Source: Arthrobacter sp. B3I4 (GTDB taxonomy: Bacteria; Actinomycetota; Actinomycetes; Actinomycetales; Micrococcaceae). From it: a DNA stretch of 64,000 bases. The translations under genes and the position numbers were made by a program. Every line of letters starts with the position of its first letter. Position 1 is the first letter of the stretch. Below, piece after piece: positions 1 through 8,396 of this stretch. The stretch is taken from assembly GCF_030816855.1 (NCBI RefSeq), contig NZ_JAUSYK010000001.1, forward strand, positions 1,302,001 to 1,366,000, in the 5' to 3' direction. The notes under the pieces are model-generated. The model ran no database searches. It worked only from the letters and a program-made list of their open reading frames with translations, and was not told where the DNA came from.

Positions 1-15
1 AACCTTGGTGCTCAC
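1..15 (-). CDS. 5' end of an unidentified protein (partial, leaves the window)
   Basis: A GTG codon at 13-15 (minus strand) is preceded by a good ribosome binding site, AAAGGAG, five bases upstream. Only five codons (M-S-T-K-V) lie in the window, so no function can be given. The gene is downstream of and co-directional with a carbohydrate ABC transporter operon. In such loci this position often holds a glycoside hydrolase, but that is inference from context only. Confidence 0.5.
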
Positions 16-67
16 GGTGTCTCCTTTGATTGGAATCGAGGGACCAACAAGAGATGAACTACTCATC

Positions 68-84
68 AGTATGCTTACTATATA
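68..84 (-). promoter_or_regulatory. AGTAAGC-type motif, copy a
   Basis: On the minus strand this reads TATATAGTAAGCATACT. It is one of six related intergenic sites in the window and lies about 53 bp upstream of the GTG start at position 15. It shares the core AGTAAG and the flank ACTGATGA with the copy at 18361-18379. It could be an operator or promoter element; the binding factor is unknown. Confidence 0.4.
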
Positions 85-177
85 GGTTCCTGCCGAGCCG
101 TGCCAGAGTTTCCGGCTGCGGGCAACGTCAAGCAACCCGTCTGGCGCCGCCTCAGCTGCACTCTGCGGGCCAGGCCG

Positions 178-1131
178 TCAGCCCTTCCGGCCCTCGGTGG
201 CAACGCCTTCAATGAAGTGGCGTTGCCCGAAGGCGAAGAGGACAAGCATGGGCAAGGTGATGAGCAAGGTGGCGACCATGACGAACTGGTAGTCGCCCTG
301 GCCACCGTTCGTGGGACTGTACTTGGTCATGGCGTAGGCGATTCCCAGCGGCGCAGTGAAGCCCTCGACCGAGCCGGCGTTCAGATAGATCAGCGCGGAC
401 TGCAGGTTGTTCCAGCTGGCCTGGAACTCGAAGATAAAGATGACCACCAGGGACGGTATCGACAGTGGCAGGGCAATCCGGCGGAAGAGCCCGAAGTAGC
501 TGGCACCGTCGATCCGTGCCGCCTCGAACAACTCGCGCGGCAGTCCCAGGAAGAATTGGCGCTGCAGGAAAATATAAAAGGCGGACCCGAAGAGGTTCAT
601 TCCGAAGAGCGGGATCCAGGTTCCCAGCACCCCCAGGTTCTTCCAGATGAGGTACTGCGGAACCATGGTCACTGCGCCTGGGAGCATCATGGTGGCCAGA
701 ACGAGCCCGAAGAGGAAGTTCCGGCCCGGGAACCGGAAGTAGGCAAAGCCGAAGGCAACCATGGAACTGGAGATGGTGACAAGCGTCGCGGCCAGAACGG
801 CAATGAGGAAACTGTTGGTCACCCAGTTGACCAGCGGAAGCTGCTCCCAGACCTGCACGTAGTTCTGCGGAGAGAACGTGCGCGGGATCAGGGAATTATC
901 GAAGACCTCGCCGCGGGGCTTCAGGCTGGCGGCGATCAGCCACACCAGCGGATAAAGGAACACTGCGCTGATCACGGTCAGCAGGGTCCACAGCAGCACC
1001 TGTGCGGCTTTAGTCCGTTGCGGCCGTGCCTTACGGCGGGGTGGCAGGGGCGCGAGCGGAGTCTCCGCATCTGGTGAGGGGGCGGTGGCCGGCGATTGCG
1101 TGCCGGCCGCCTGGGCCCGGGTGGTTGCCAT
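178..1131 (-). CDS. Carbohydrate ABC transporter permease, MalG type
   Basis: Inner-membrane permease of a binding-protein-dependent sugar importer (MalG/UgpE family), 317 residues. After a Pro/Arg-rich cytoplasmic tail (about 1-42) there are about six hydrophobic segments. The EAA loop that contacts the ATPase is at about residues 203-222 (EAARIDGASYFGLFRRIALP). Its ATG overlaps the TAA stop of the upstream permease by one base (TAATG), so the two are translationally coupled. No ATPase gene is present nearby, so it probably uses a shared MsiK-like ATPase, as is common in actinobacteria. The substrate cannot be read from the sequence. Confidence 0.93.
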   Translation of the reverse strand: MATTRAQAAGTQSPATAPSPDAETPLAPLPPRRKARPQRTKAAQVLLWTLLTVISAVFLYPLVWLIAASLKPRGEVFDNSLIPRTFSPQNYVQVWEQLPLVNWVTNSFLIAVLAATLVTISSSMVAFGFAYFRFPGRNFLFGLVLATMMLPGAVTMVPQYLIWKNLGVLGTWIPLFGMNLFGSAFYIFLQRQFFLGLPRELFEAARIDGASYFGLFRRIALPLSIPSLVVIFIFEFQASWNNLQSALIYLNAGSVEGFTAPLGIAYAMTKYSPTNGGQGDYQFVMVATLLITLPMLVLFAFGQRHFIEGVATEGRKG

Positions 1132-2096
1132 TAGCGCTTTTCCCCTTCGTAGTAGACGAACTTGTTGCCGACTTTGACCTGGACCAGGCTGATCAGCAGG
1201 ATCAAGACGAACAGCACCCAGGCCATGGCCGAAGCGAAGCCGAAGTTGAACTGGCGGAACGCCTGCTGGAAGAGATAGATGCCGTAGAAAAGTGACGCCT
1301 CCGGGGACGTGCTGGTTTGGTCCCGCCAGAAGAGCAGGTAGGCCTGGTCGAAGACCTGCAGGGCCGCGATCGTCAGGACAATCACGTTAAAGAACAAAGC
1401 GCCGGAAATCATCGGAATGGTGATGTAGAAGAACTTCCGGACCGGGCCCGCACCGTCGAGGGAGGCCACTTCGTACAGTTCTTTGGGGACGCTCTTAAGC
1501 GCTGCCAGGAAGATGACCATCGTACCGCTGACGCCCCAGAGGGTCATCAGGACGATCGAGGGCTTCACCCAGGCGGGATCAATGAGCCACTGGGGACCCG
1601 AGATCCCGAAAAACCCGAGCGCCTGGTTGATCGCGCCGGTGTTGCCGTTGAGCAGCAGCAGAAACACCGCGGCGGTCGCTACCGACGGCGTCATCTTGGG
1701 CAGGTAATACACGGTGCGGAAGAAGCCGGCCCCACGCCCTACCTGGTTCAGCAGCAGCGCGAGCCCCAGAGCCACACAGATTTCCAGCGGCACCGCCATG
1801 ATGGCGTAGAACAGGGTGTTGGCCAGCGACGCGGCCACCTTGGGGTCCTCAAAAAGCAACTCGTAGTTGGTGACTCCGGCCGGTTTTGCCACGTTCGTGG
1901 CGAGATTGTACCGACTGAAGGAGATCACCAGGCTGTAGACCATGGCGCCGAGCATGAAGACGGCAAAGCCAACAATCCACGGCGAGATGAACAGATACCC
2001 GGCCAGTGCTTCCCGCCGGTTGTACTTGGTCCGCACTGGACGAGCTTTGCCGCCCGGCCTGCGCGGCGTGACCTTTACCGATGATTTTGTTTCCAC
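1131..2096 (-). CDS. Carbohydrate ABC transporter permease, MalF type
   Basis: First permease of the sugar importer (MalF/UgpA family). The reading frame is open to an ATG at 2210, but the GTG at 2096 is preferred: AGAAGGGGG lies just upstream, and the 38 residues before it are low-complexity and unlike the family. This gives 321 residues starting V-E-T-K-S-S, with six predicted membrane segments. The EAA loop is at about residues 206-228 (YEVASLDGAGPVRKFFYITI). It overlaps the MalG-type gene by one base and is divergent from the binding-protein gene. Confidence 0.9.
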   Translation of the reverse strand: METKSSVKVTPRRPGGKARPVRTKYNRREALAGYLFISPWIVGFAVFMLGAMVYSLVISFSRYNLATNVAKPAGVTNYELLFEDPKVAASLANTLFYAIMAVPLEICVALGLALLLNQVGRGAGFFRTVYYLPKMTPSVATAAVFLLLLNGNTGAINQALGFFGISGPQWLIDPAWVKPSIVLMTLWGVSGTMVIFLAALKSVPKELYEVASLDGAGPVRKFFYITIPMISGALFFNVIVLTIAALQVFDQAYLLFWRDQTSTSPEASLFYGIYLFQQAFRQFNFGFASAMAWVLFVLILLISLVQVKVGNKFVYYEGEKR

Positions 2097-2205
2097 CCCA
2101 CGGCACCCCCTTCTCGACTCCTCATTGCACGCTAAGCCCGGCGGCGCGCCGCGCCACCGGGCTTGAGGCTTGCTTCCCCCTGCGGCTTCGGCTAGCTTTC
2201 GATTT

Positions 2206-2220
2206 AGCAAGCTTACTTAC
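2206..2220. promoter_or_regulatory. AGTAAGC-type motif, copy b
   Basis: AGCAAGCTTACTTAC in the divergent region between the permease operon and the binding-protein gene. It is 78 bp before the lipoprotein ATG and 110 bp before the permease GTG. The minus strand (GTAAGTAAGCTTGCTAAAT) matches the copy at 18431-18447 closely, sharing GTAAGTAAGCT and CTA. It is placed to control both sides of the transporter locus. Confidence 0.45.
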
Positions 2221-2297
2221 AGTGTGACAGTTAAAGCGCGTTTCGCCGAGGACTTCCCCGGCCGGGATGCCGATTGAATGGATTCGGGAGGATGCAC

Positions 2298-3659
2298 ATG
2301 CGGGTTCGTGAGAAGAGCGCTGCTGTACTGGCCGTGGCGGTTCTGGGGCTGACCGCCTGCGGCGGCGGCGGAAGTGCGTCGCCGGCGGCGACCAGCGATT
2401 TCAAGAAGGAAGCGTCGGGCAACCTGACGGCCTGGGCGTTTGATAATGCCGACGACGTCGGCAAAGCCCGCATTCAGTACGCGGGCTCCAAGCTTCCCGA
2501 CGTCAAGATCACGATGGACCAGACGCCCTTTGACGCGCAGAAGTTCACCACCCGGGCTGCCAGCGGCGACGTGCCGGACGTGGTGCAGATGGACCGGGCC
2601 TTCGTCGCCACCTACGCCGCCCAGGGCCTCATCAAGCCGCTGGACGGCTGCTTCAAGGCGCAGGGCGTGGACCCGGTCAAGCAGTTTTACCCGGCCGTCA
2701 CCCAGCAGGTCACCTACCAGGACAAGGTGTGGGCGGTGCCGCAGTTCTACCAGCCGGCCGCAATCATCCTTAATCAGACCGTCCTGCAGGCCGGCGGCGT
2801 TTCCCCGGCGGACATCGACACTTCTGACAAGGCGAAGCTCCTCAGCGCAGTGTCCAAAACCTACAAGTCAGAGGGGGACAACCCCTCGACGCTGGGCTTC
2901 GACCCGGTGGCGGGCGGCCAGGCAGAGCTCTGGATCCTGGGCCAGGGCGGCCGGCTGGTGGGGGACAAGGGGGTCCCGACTCTGGACGACCCGGCAAACG
3001 TCAAGGCCCTGGCCTTCGTGAAGGAAATTTATGATGCGCAGGGCGGTTATGCCAAGGCCAAGAGCTTCTCTGACTCATTCGACACCTTCGGCAAACAGAA
3101 CCAGTTCGTCAAGAACCAGGTGGGCGCACAGGTGGACGCCCAGTGGTACGTCAACGTTCTGGCGCCCTATTCGCAGCAGCTGAACCTCTCGGCCGTGCCG
3201 TTCAAAGACAAGGACGGCAAGCCCTTTACGGTGGCCGGCGGGACCTCGTTTGTGATCCCTGCCGGTGCCAAGAACGCCGATGCTGCCTGTGCCTGGATGA
3301 CCTCACTCGTCACCGATGAAGCGTGGACCGCGGCGGGCGAGGCCCGGGCGAAGAAGATCTCCTCGACCCCGGGCGGGATTAACACCGGCCTGTTTACCGG
3401 TTCCCCCTCGGCGGACAAGCTGATCCGCGACAAGTTCGTCAAGCCCAGCGGTAACGCGGGCTTCGATGAGACCATCCGGACCTATTACGACGTCCTCCCG
3501 ACCGGAAAGTCGCTCGGCGCCTCGCCGGCAGGACAGGCGATCAAGACCGAACTGGGCAACGCTGTGGCCTCGACGCTGTTGGGAACAAAGGCGCCGGACA
3601 AGGCTCTCGCCGATGCCCAGGCCGCCGCAAAGCGCGCCTTTGACCAGGCCGGTTCCTGA
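2298..3659 (+). CDS. Extracellular sugar-binding lipoprotein of the ABC importer
   Basis: Solute-binding protein family 1 (MalE-like), 453 residues from the ATG at 2298. That start is preferred over the upstream ATGs because GGGAGG ends six bases before it. It has a lipoprotein signal peptide with lipobox LTAC and the lipidated cysteine at residue 21, followed by a Gly/Ser linker. The mature protein should be anchored on the outer face of the membrane and deliver sugar to the divergent permease pair. It is followed by an inverted repeat that can act as a terminator. Confidence 0.92.
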   Translation: MRVREKSAAVLAVAVLGLTACGGGGSASPAATSDFKKEASGNLTAWAFDNADDVGKARIQYAGSKLPDVKITMDQTPFDAQKFTTRAASGDVPDVVQMDRAFVATYAAQGLIKPLDGCFKAQGVDPVKQFYPAVTQQVTYQDKVWAVPQFYQPAAIILNQTVLQAGGVSPADIDTSDKAKLLSAVSKTYKSEGDNPSTLGFDPVAGGQAELWILGQGGRLVGDKGVPTLDDPANVKALAFVKEIYDAQGGYAKAKSFSDSFDTFGKQNQFVKNQVGAQVDAQWYVNVLAPYSQQLNLSAVPFKDKDGKPFTVAGGTSFVIPAGAKNADAACAWMTSLVTDEAWTAAGEARAKKISSTPGGINTGLFTGSPSADKLIRDKFVKPSGNAGFDETIRTYYDVLPTGKSLGASPAGQAIKTELGNAVASTLLGTKAPDKALADAQAAAKRAFDQAGS

Positions 3660-3693
3660 GAGCTTTAGCGGCTTAAACCCAGCATCTGGTGCG

Positions 3694-3741
3694 AAACTGG
3701 ACGGACTGCGGGCCTTCGTGGCTCAGCGGTCCGTCCAGTTT
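3694..3741 (+). terminator. Inverted repeat after the binding-protein gene
   Basis: AAACTGGACGGAC at 3694-3706 pairs perfectly with GTCCGTCCAGTTT at 3729-3741 around a 22-base loop. There is no clear T tract, so factor-independent termination is likely but not certain. Confidence 0.6.
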
Positions 3742-3773
3742 GCGGTTACGGGTAATCGAGGGAAAGCGAGCCA

Positions 3774-4172
3774 ATGATGGCCGGCAACAAGAGGAGTGAT
3801 GGCCCCGACATCTTCACGCGGTTCACCACGAAGACGTCGAAGATCCTCGGCCATGCCTGGGTTTTCGGGGCCGCAGTGGCAGTTCTTGTTGTCTGGGCGG
3901 TGACTGGACCGTTGCTGGGCTTTTCGGACACCTGGCAGCTGGTCATCAACACCGGAACGACTATCGTCACGTTCTTGATGGTCTTCATCATCCAGAACAC
4001 TCAGAACCGGGATACCGCTGCGCTGCAGCTCAAACTGGACGCGCTGATGCTGGAACTCCAGGTCAGCAACGCCAAGCTTTACGATGCTGAGAACGAAGGC
4101 GAGAAAGAAATAGAACGCCAGCGCCGGAGAATTGAACAAGCGGCGGGGACCGACCGCGCGCCGCAACCGTAG
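3774..4172 (+). CDS. Low-affinity iron permease family membrane protein
   Basis: A 132-residue protein of the low-affinity iron permease family (Pfam Iron_permease). It has two membrane segments (about residues 27-45 and 55-75) followed by the diagnostic stretch FIIQNTQNRDTAALQLKLD. The C-terminal third is a charged helix, predicted coiled coil. The family name comes from the yeast Fet4 relationship; bacterial members are usually half-size and their transport role is unproven. An adjacent second ATG at 3777 is an alternative start. It stands alone and converges on the HPP gene. Confidence 0.85.
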   Translation: MMAGNKRSDGPDIFTRFTTKTSKILGHAWVFGAAVAVLVVWAVTGPLLGFSDTWQLVINTGTTIVTFLMVFIIQNTQNRDTAALQLKLDALMLELQVSNAKLYDAENEGEKEIERQRRRIEQAAGTDRAPQP

Positions 4173-4196
4173 CCTGCGCAGGCCTCTGGCCAGGTG

Positions 4197-4736
4197 CTAC
4201 TTCGCGGGCACCGGCTTCGTACCCAGCAGCAGGTTCAGGCCCCAGCCGGCGGCCGTGATCAGCACGACCGCTCCGGCCATGGAGAGCAGTTCAGGCGGGG
4301 TGGTCAGTATTCCCAGGCTGACAATCAGTGTTGTTGCCCCTGCCGGCGGATGCGGCTTACGCAGCCAGGTCAGGAGCAACGTGGTGAGCGCAACGGAGAG
4401 CGCTCCGGCGGCCACATAGGCAACGGAGAGCCCCCCAACCGGGGCGGGAGGACTGCCCTTGAGGCCGACGGCATACAGGCACAGCACGCCCATCACCAGC
4501 CCCGTCAGGTGCCCCACGAGCGTGTTCGCCGGACGGGACGAGGGCTGATCGGGGGATTCGAAAAACAACATGACCGTCGGGCCGAGACTGGGAAAGAGCC
4601 AGGGCAGGTGCAGGGCCAGCCCGGCCACCCCGGACAGAGCCAGCAGCACGAGCGAGAGCACGGCGGCATACACGGCCGGGCCCAGCATGGTCCGGCGTGC
4701 TTTGAGCCGTTCCAACAGGGGCGGCTTCACGGCCAA
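4197..4736 (-). CDS. HPP family integral membrane protein
   Basis: A 179-residue membrane protein with about five hydrophobic segments and the family signature PHPPAGATTL at about residues 126-135. Another conserved feature, SLGPTVMLFF, lies near residue 50. HPP proteins are linked to nitrite transport in plastids and cyanobacteria; in actinobacteria their role is unknown. The gene is divergent from the sigma factor gene, and the palindrome at 4858-4871 lies between them. Confidence 0.85.
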   Translation of the reverse strand: MAVKPPLLERLKARRTMLGPAVYAAVLSLVLLALSGVAGLALHLPWLFPSLGPTVMLFFESPDQPSSRPANTLVGHLTGLVMGVLCLYAVGLKGSPPAPVGGLSVAYVAAGALSVALTTLLLTWLRKPHPPAGATTLIVSLGILTTPPELLSMAGAVVLITAAGWGLNLLLGTKPVPAK

Positions 4737-4857
4737 TCAACCACGGTTGTCCGCCTCTTCCTCCGAGCGCTAGAGACCCCGCCTGGGCCCTGTCCACGTC
4801 CCGCCCGTCCGAGGGGCCAGCATAGCGCTGCGGACGGGAACGAAGAAGCATTGAATT

Positions 4858-4871
4858 ATAAGCACGCTTAT
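4858..4871. promoter_or_regulatory. AGTAAGC-type motif, copy c (perfect 6-2-6 palindrome)
   Basis: ATAAGC-AC-GCTTAT is a perfect palindrome 66 bp upstream of the sigma factor ATG and 122 bp from the HPP gene start. It is the most symmetric member of the six-copy family, which suggests that a dimeric regulator binds it. Confidence 0.45.
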
Positions 4872-4936
4872 GTTCCACTGCTTCTACGTCCTCCGACGCG
4901 ATTTCCGGGACCCCCATGGTCAAAGGAAGTACCGAC

Positions 4937-5707
4937 ATGGATGAATCCAGCGCTTTTTCGCGACCCGACAGCCAACTGCGGCGGGCTGTGGAAAACAAAC
5001 GCGTCCTCGACTACTTGGAGCTGGCCGAATCCTTGGCGGCGCGCTTCGCCGGCAGGGCCCGTGAACGGGACGACCTCACCCAGGTGGCCTATCTGGGCCT
5101 GGTCAAGGCGGCGCGCGCCTTCGATGAATCGCGAGGAGTCAGCTTCCCCGGCTACGCCGCGCCCACCATCACCGGCGAACTCAAGCGCTACCTTCGGGAC
5201 CGGTGCTGGGTCGTACGGCCCCCGCGCCGGGTCCAGGACCTTCGGGGCGAACTGGTGCGTGAGGGCCCCGCGCTGGCGCAGGCCCTGGGCCGGAACCCGA
5301 CTCCCGCTGAACTGGCCCGGCGGCTTGGGGTTCCGGTCCAGGAGGTCGGGGAAGCGTCCGCGGCGGCCTCCAGCATGCGGCCTGATTCCCTCGACGCCGC
5401 CGGCCCGCACTCTGACGGTCCCGCCGCGGCGGAGCTCCTGGCAGTTCAGGATCCTGACTTCGAGCGGCTGGACGAGCTTATCTGCCTGACCCAGGCGGTC
5501 AGCGAACTGTCCGCCGAGGACCGGACCTTGCTTTACCGCCGGTACTTCTGCGAGGAAAGCCAGACGGACCTGGGCAGGCGGTTCGGGGTATCGCAGATGC
5601 AGATTTCGCGGCGGCTTTCCAGGGTCCTGGTACATCTGCAGGAGCGGCTGTCGGAGCGGCAGATTCAGAGCAGGCCCAGTTCGCGGACCGCGTCCAGGAC
5701 GTCGTGA
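4937..5707 (+). CDS. SigF/SigB-type RNA polymerase sigma factor
   Basis: A 256-residue alternative sigma-70 factor of the SigB/SigF/SigG type, which directs RNA polymerase to stress promoters. Region 2 is clear (DDLTQVAYLGLVKAARAFD, then SFPGYAAPTITGELKRYLRD). Region 3 follows (NPTPAELARRLGV), and region 4 ends in a helix-turn-helix (RRFGVSQMQISRRLSRVL). The ATG at 4937 is chosen over 4916 because AAAGGAAG lies seven bases before it. No anti-sigma (RsbW) or anti-anti-sigma gene is adjacent, so control must be elsewhere. The last 43 bases overlap, tail to tail, with the GT9 gene on the other strand. Confidence 0.9.
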   Translation: MDESSAFSRPDSQLRRAVENKRVLDYLELAESLAARFAGRARERDDLTQVAYLGLVKAARAFDESRGVSFPGYAAPTITGELKRYLRDRCWVVRPPRRVQDLRGELVREGPALAQALGRNPTPAELARRLGVPVQEVGEASAAASSMRPDSLDAAGPHSDGPAAAELLAVQDPDFERLDELICLTQAVSELSAEDRTLLYRRYFCEESQTDLGRRFGVSQMQISRRLSRVLVHLQERLSERQIQSRPSSRTASRTS

Positions 5708-6606
5708 GCGGAGACTCCCAGCAACGCCGGGTCGGGATCCGCAGCGAACGTGTCGCCGCGGCGCAGTTCGGCCTGGGTCAACGCGATGTGGGGCCCCGGC
5801 GGGGGACCCCACTCCTCGGGAGCAGCCGGTCCGAACAGCACCACCGAGGGGCGCCCGTAGGCCGAGGCGAGGTGCGCCGCCCCGGTGTCCGCCGAGATGA
5901 CCAGGCGAGCCTGGGCAACCAGCGCCGCGAACTGTGCCAGCGACTGTTTCCCCGCGAGGACCGCCGCGGCGCCCGCGCCGGCCCGAAGCGCGACGTCTGC
6001 GGCCCGGGGTCTGTCTGCCGCCCCGCCGGTGAAGACCACGCGGTGGCCGGCTCTCTGTAACCCGGCCGCCACCTCAGCAAAGCGTTCCACCGGCCATAGA
6101 CGGCTGCCGTAGGCGGCGCCGACGTGGATCAAGGTGCTTCCCGGGCGCTGCGTGGGAATGTCCGGGGCAGACAGGAAGAGGTCGCCGGGATCGGCGTGGA
6201 TGCCGTGCCACTGCAAAAGACCGGCCCATCGGGCACGTTCGTGGACCCCGTCCCGCCAAGGTGGCCCGGGCTGCGACTCCGAGCGGTGCGAGATGATGCG
6301 GTTGGCCTCAAGCGCCTCGATCCGCGACTGGCTTTCCGGTCCGCAGCCGTGAAGGTTTACCGCTACGTCCACGATTCCCGGCCGCAAAGCCAAAGGTTCG
6401 TCCAGTCCGTGCGTTGGGAGCAGCTCAAACCCGCCCACCAGGGCCACTGCGTCTTCGAGCCAGCCCTGCGCCGCGTAGAGGAGCCGGTGCTCGGGATAGG
6501 CGCGGCGCAGGCCGTGCAGCGCCGGTACGGCCACCAGGAGGTCACCCAGCTTGAGTGCGCGCAGGACCAGCAGCACCGGTCTGCCGTCGTCGTGAAATCC
6601 CACCAT
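5665..6606 (-). CDS. GT9 heptosyltransferase-like glycosyltransferase (first of three)
   Basis: A 313-residue GT-B enzyme of family GT9 (WaaC/WaaF/WaaQ-like). The N-terminal acceptor motif is RALKLGDLLVAVPALHGLRRAYP. The C-terminal nucleotide-sugar region carries SADTGAAHLASAYGRPSVVLFGP, in which the D-T/S-G-x-x-H-L signature is intact. GT9 enzymes transfer heptose from ADP-heptose, and here the gene sits in a locus that encodes ADP-heptose synthesis. The ATG at 6606 has AGGAGGG upstream. It is divergent from gmhB and overlaps the sigma factor gene by 43 bases at its 3' end. Confidence 0.87.
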   Translation of the reverse strand: MVGFHDDGRPVLLVLRALKLGDLLVAVPALHGLRRAYPEHRLLYAAQGWLEDAVALVGGFELLPTHGLDEPLALRPGIVDVAVNLHGCGPESQSRIEALEANRIISHRSESQPGPPWRDGVHERARWAGLLQWHGIHADPGDLFLSAPDIPTQRPGSTLIHVGAAYGSRLWPVERFAEVAAGLQRAGHRVVFTGGAADRPRAADVALRAGAGAAAVLAGKQSLAQFAALVAQARLVISADTGAAHLASAYGRPSVVLFGPAAPEEWGPPPGPHIALTQAELRRGDTFAADPDPALLGVSAHDVLDAVRELGLL

Positions 6607-6699
6607 CGAGGGCGCCCTCCTGTTCCTCTGTTTCCGGATTCTAGCCGGAACCGGTGGTCGGGGCGTTTAGCCGTTGCACGTTCGGGGAACGGTGCAGTT

Positions 6700-7323
6700 A
6701 TGGAGCCTTCCGCCGGACGAGTGCTGGGGGCCGTCCTGTTCGACCGGGACGGCACCCTCATCCACGATGTGCCCTACAACGGCGACCCCGCCCGCGTGCG
6801 CCCGATGCCCTCCGCCAGGGAGGCGTTGCGCTGCCTCCGGGTGCGGGGCCTTGCCACCGGAGTGCTCAGTAACCAGTCGGGCATCGGCCGGGGCATTCTG
6901 ACCCTTGAACAGGTGGCTGCCGTGAACGTCCGGGTGGAGCAGCTCCTTGGCCCCTTCGACGTATGGGGTATCTGCCCGCACCGGGCGGAGGACCGATGCG
7001 CGTGCCGGAAGCCGGCGCCGGGCCTGATCCGCCGGGCCTGCCGGCAGCTTCGGCTCGCGCCGGCAGAGGTGGCTTACGTCGGCGACATCGGAAGCGACGT
7101 CGAAGCCGCGCAAGCCGCAGGGGCACGCGGTATCTTGGTCCCGACCTCCGAGACGTTGCAGACAGAGGTTGAGGCTGCTCCGGAAGTCGCGCCGGATCTT
7201 TGGTCCGCCGTCCAGCTGTTACTTGCTGCGCCGTCGGAAAGGCCGACGCACTTGCCGCCGGCAGCGCCGCAGGCGGTGTCGGCACCGGTGTGGAAGGCTG
7301 CGGTCCGGGGACAGGTCCGATGA
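6700..7323 (+). CDS. gmhB: D-glycero-D-manno-heptose 1,7-bisphosphate 7-phosphatase (GmhB-like)
   Basis: HAD-superfamily IIIA phosphatase of 207 residues that removes the 7-phosphate in ADP-heptose synthesis. The nucleophile motif FDRDGT places catalytic Asp at residues 15 and 17. The GmhB-type zinc site C-x-H-x5-C-x-C is complete (Cys92, His94, Cys100, Cys102), and the last motif is GDIGSDVEAA. The ATG at 6700 fits the family N-terminus; the frame is open far upstream without homology. A C-terminal extension of about 30 residues is Pro/Ala-rich. The stop overlaps the next start (ATGA). Histidinol-phosphatases are close relatives, but the gene context favours heptose. Confidence 0.88.
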   Translation: MEPSAGRVLGAVLFDRDGTLIHDVPYNGDPARVRPMPSAREALRCLRVRGLATGVLSNQSGIGRGILTLEQVAAVNVRVEQLLGPFDVWGICPHRAEDRCACRKPAPGLIRRACRQLRLAPAEVAYVGDIGSDVEAAQAAGARGILVPTSETLQTEVEAAPEVAPDLWSAVQLLLAAPSERPTHLPPAAPQAVSAPVWKAAVRGQVR

Positions 7324-8396
7324 GCCGCGTCCTGATCGCCCGGCTCGACGGCGTCGGCGATGTCCTGCTGGCCGGCCCGGCCGTCCGCGCCGTCGCCTTC
7401 GGCCGGCGTCCCGACGGCGGCGCTCCCAACGACGTCGTTGTGCTGTGCGGTCCCGCGGGGGAACCGGCGGCGTCCCTGCTGCCCGGTGTGACGGAGGTTT
7501 TTAGCTGGAGCTGTCCGTGGATCGTCAAGCCGGCGCCGCCGGTGAATCAGGGCCACCTTGAGACTCTCAGCTCCTTCGTCCGGAACTCACGGATCGCCGA
7601 GGCCGTCATTTTGACGTCATTCCACCAGTCGCCGCTACCGCTGGCCCTGCTGCTCAGGCTGGCGGGCGTGGACCGCATCACCGGTGCCTCCACGGATTTC
7701 GCGGGAAGCCTGCTGGACGTGCGGCTGCGGCCCGGCGAGGACTTTCCCGAGGACCAGCCGGAGGCCGAACGCGCCCTGGGTATCGCGGGTGCGGCCGGTT
7801 TTCGGCTTCCGGCCGACGACGACGGGAAGCTGCGGGTGCGGGACGTCCCGGACGTGCGCCCCCTGGTGGGGGAGGAGCCGTATGTTGTGGTCCACCCCGG
7901 CACGGCCGCGCCGTCCCGGGCGTGGCCCCCGCTGCATCATGCCGCGGCCGTGGAGTTGCTCGAGGGGGCAGGCCACCGGGTCGTGGTCACCGGAGCCCGG
8001 AACGAAGCCCGACTGACGGCGACAGTGGCCGGGCCCTCCGCCCTGGATCTCGGCGGCCGCACGGACTTCCGGACGCTGGCCGGTGTGCTGGCCGGGGCCA
8101 CGGCCGTGGTCACGGGCAACACCGGGCCGGCGCACCTGGCGGCGGCGGTGGGCACCCCGGTGGCGTGCCTGTTCGCTCCGGTCGTGCCGGCGGTCCGCTG
8201 GGCTCCTTACGGTGTGCCGCTGGAGATCCTGGGCGATCAAAACGCCCCCTGTACCCTCAGCCGCGCCACCGAGTGCCCGGTTCCGGGGCATCCGTGCCTG
8301 TCCTCGGTGTCTCCGGAGCAAGTCGTCGAGGCGGTGGAACGGCTGGCTGGCGGAGTGTCGTCGCTGTCCACCCGCCGGAAAGTGAGGCATTCATGA
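7320..8396 (+). CDS. GT9 heptosyltransferase-like glycosyltransferase (second)
   Basis: A 358-residue GT9 enzyme beginning SRVLIARLDGVGDVLLAGPAVRA, the characteristic N-terminal pattern (RLDxxGDVLL). The C-terminal signature TGNTGPAHLAAAVGTPVACLF is intact. The ATG at 7320 overlaps the gmhB stop by four bases (ATGA), and its own stop overlaps the following gene in the same way, so this is a tightly coupled operon. The probable donor is ADP-heptose from the same cluster. The acceptor is unknown, since a Gram-positive has no LPS inner core. Confidence 0.87.
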   Translation: MSRVLIARLDGVGDVLLAGPAVRAVAFGRRPDGGAPNDVVVLCGPAGEPAASLLPGVTEVFSWSCPWIVKPAPPVNQGHLETLSSFVRNSRIAEAVILTSFHQSPLPLALLLRLAGVDRITGASTDFAGSLLDVRLRPGEDFPEDQPEAERALGIAGAAGFRLPADDDGKLRVRDVPDVRPLVGEEPYVVVHPGTAAPSRAWPPLHHAAAVELLEGAGHRVVVTGARNEARLTATVAGPSALDLGGRTDFRTLAGVLAGATAVVTGNTGPAHLAAAVGTPVACLFAPVVPAVRWAPYGVPLEILGDQNAPCTLSRATECPVPGHPCLSSVSPEQVVEAVERLAGGVSSLSTRRKVRHS

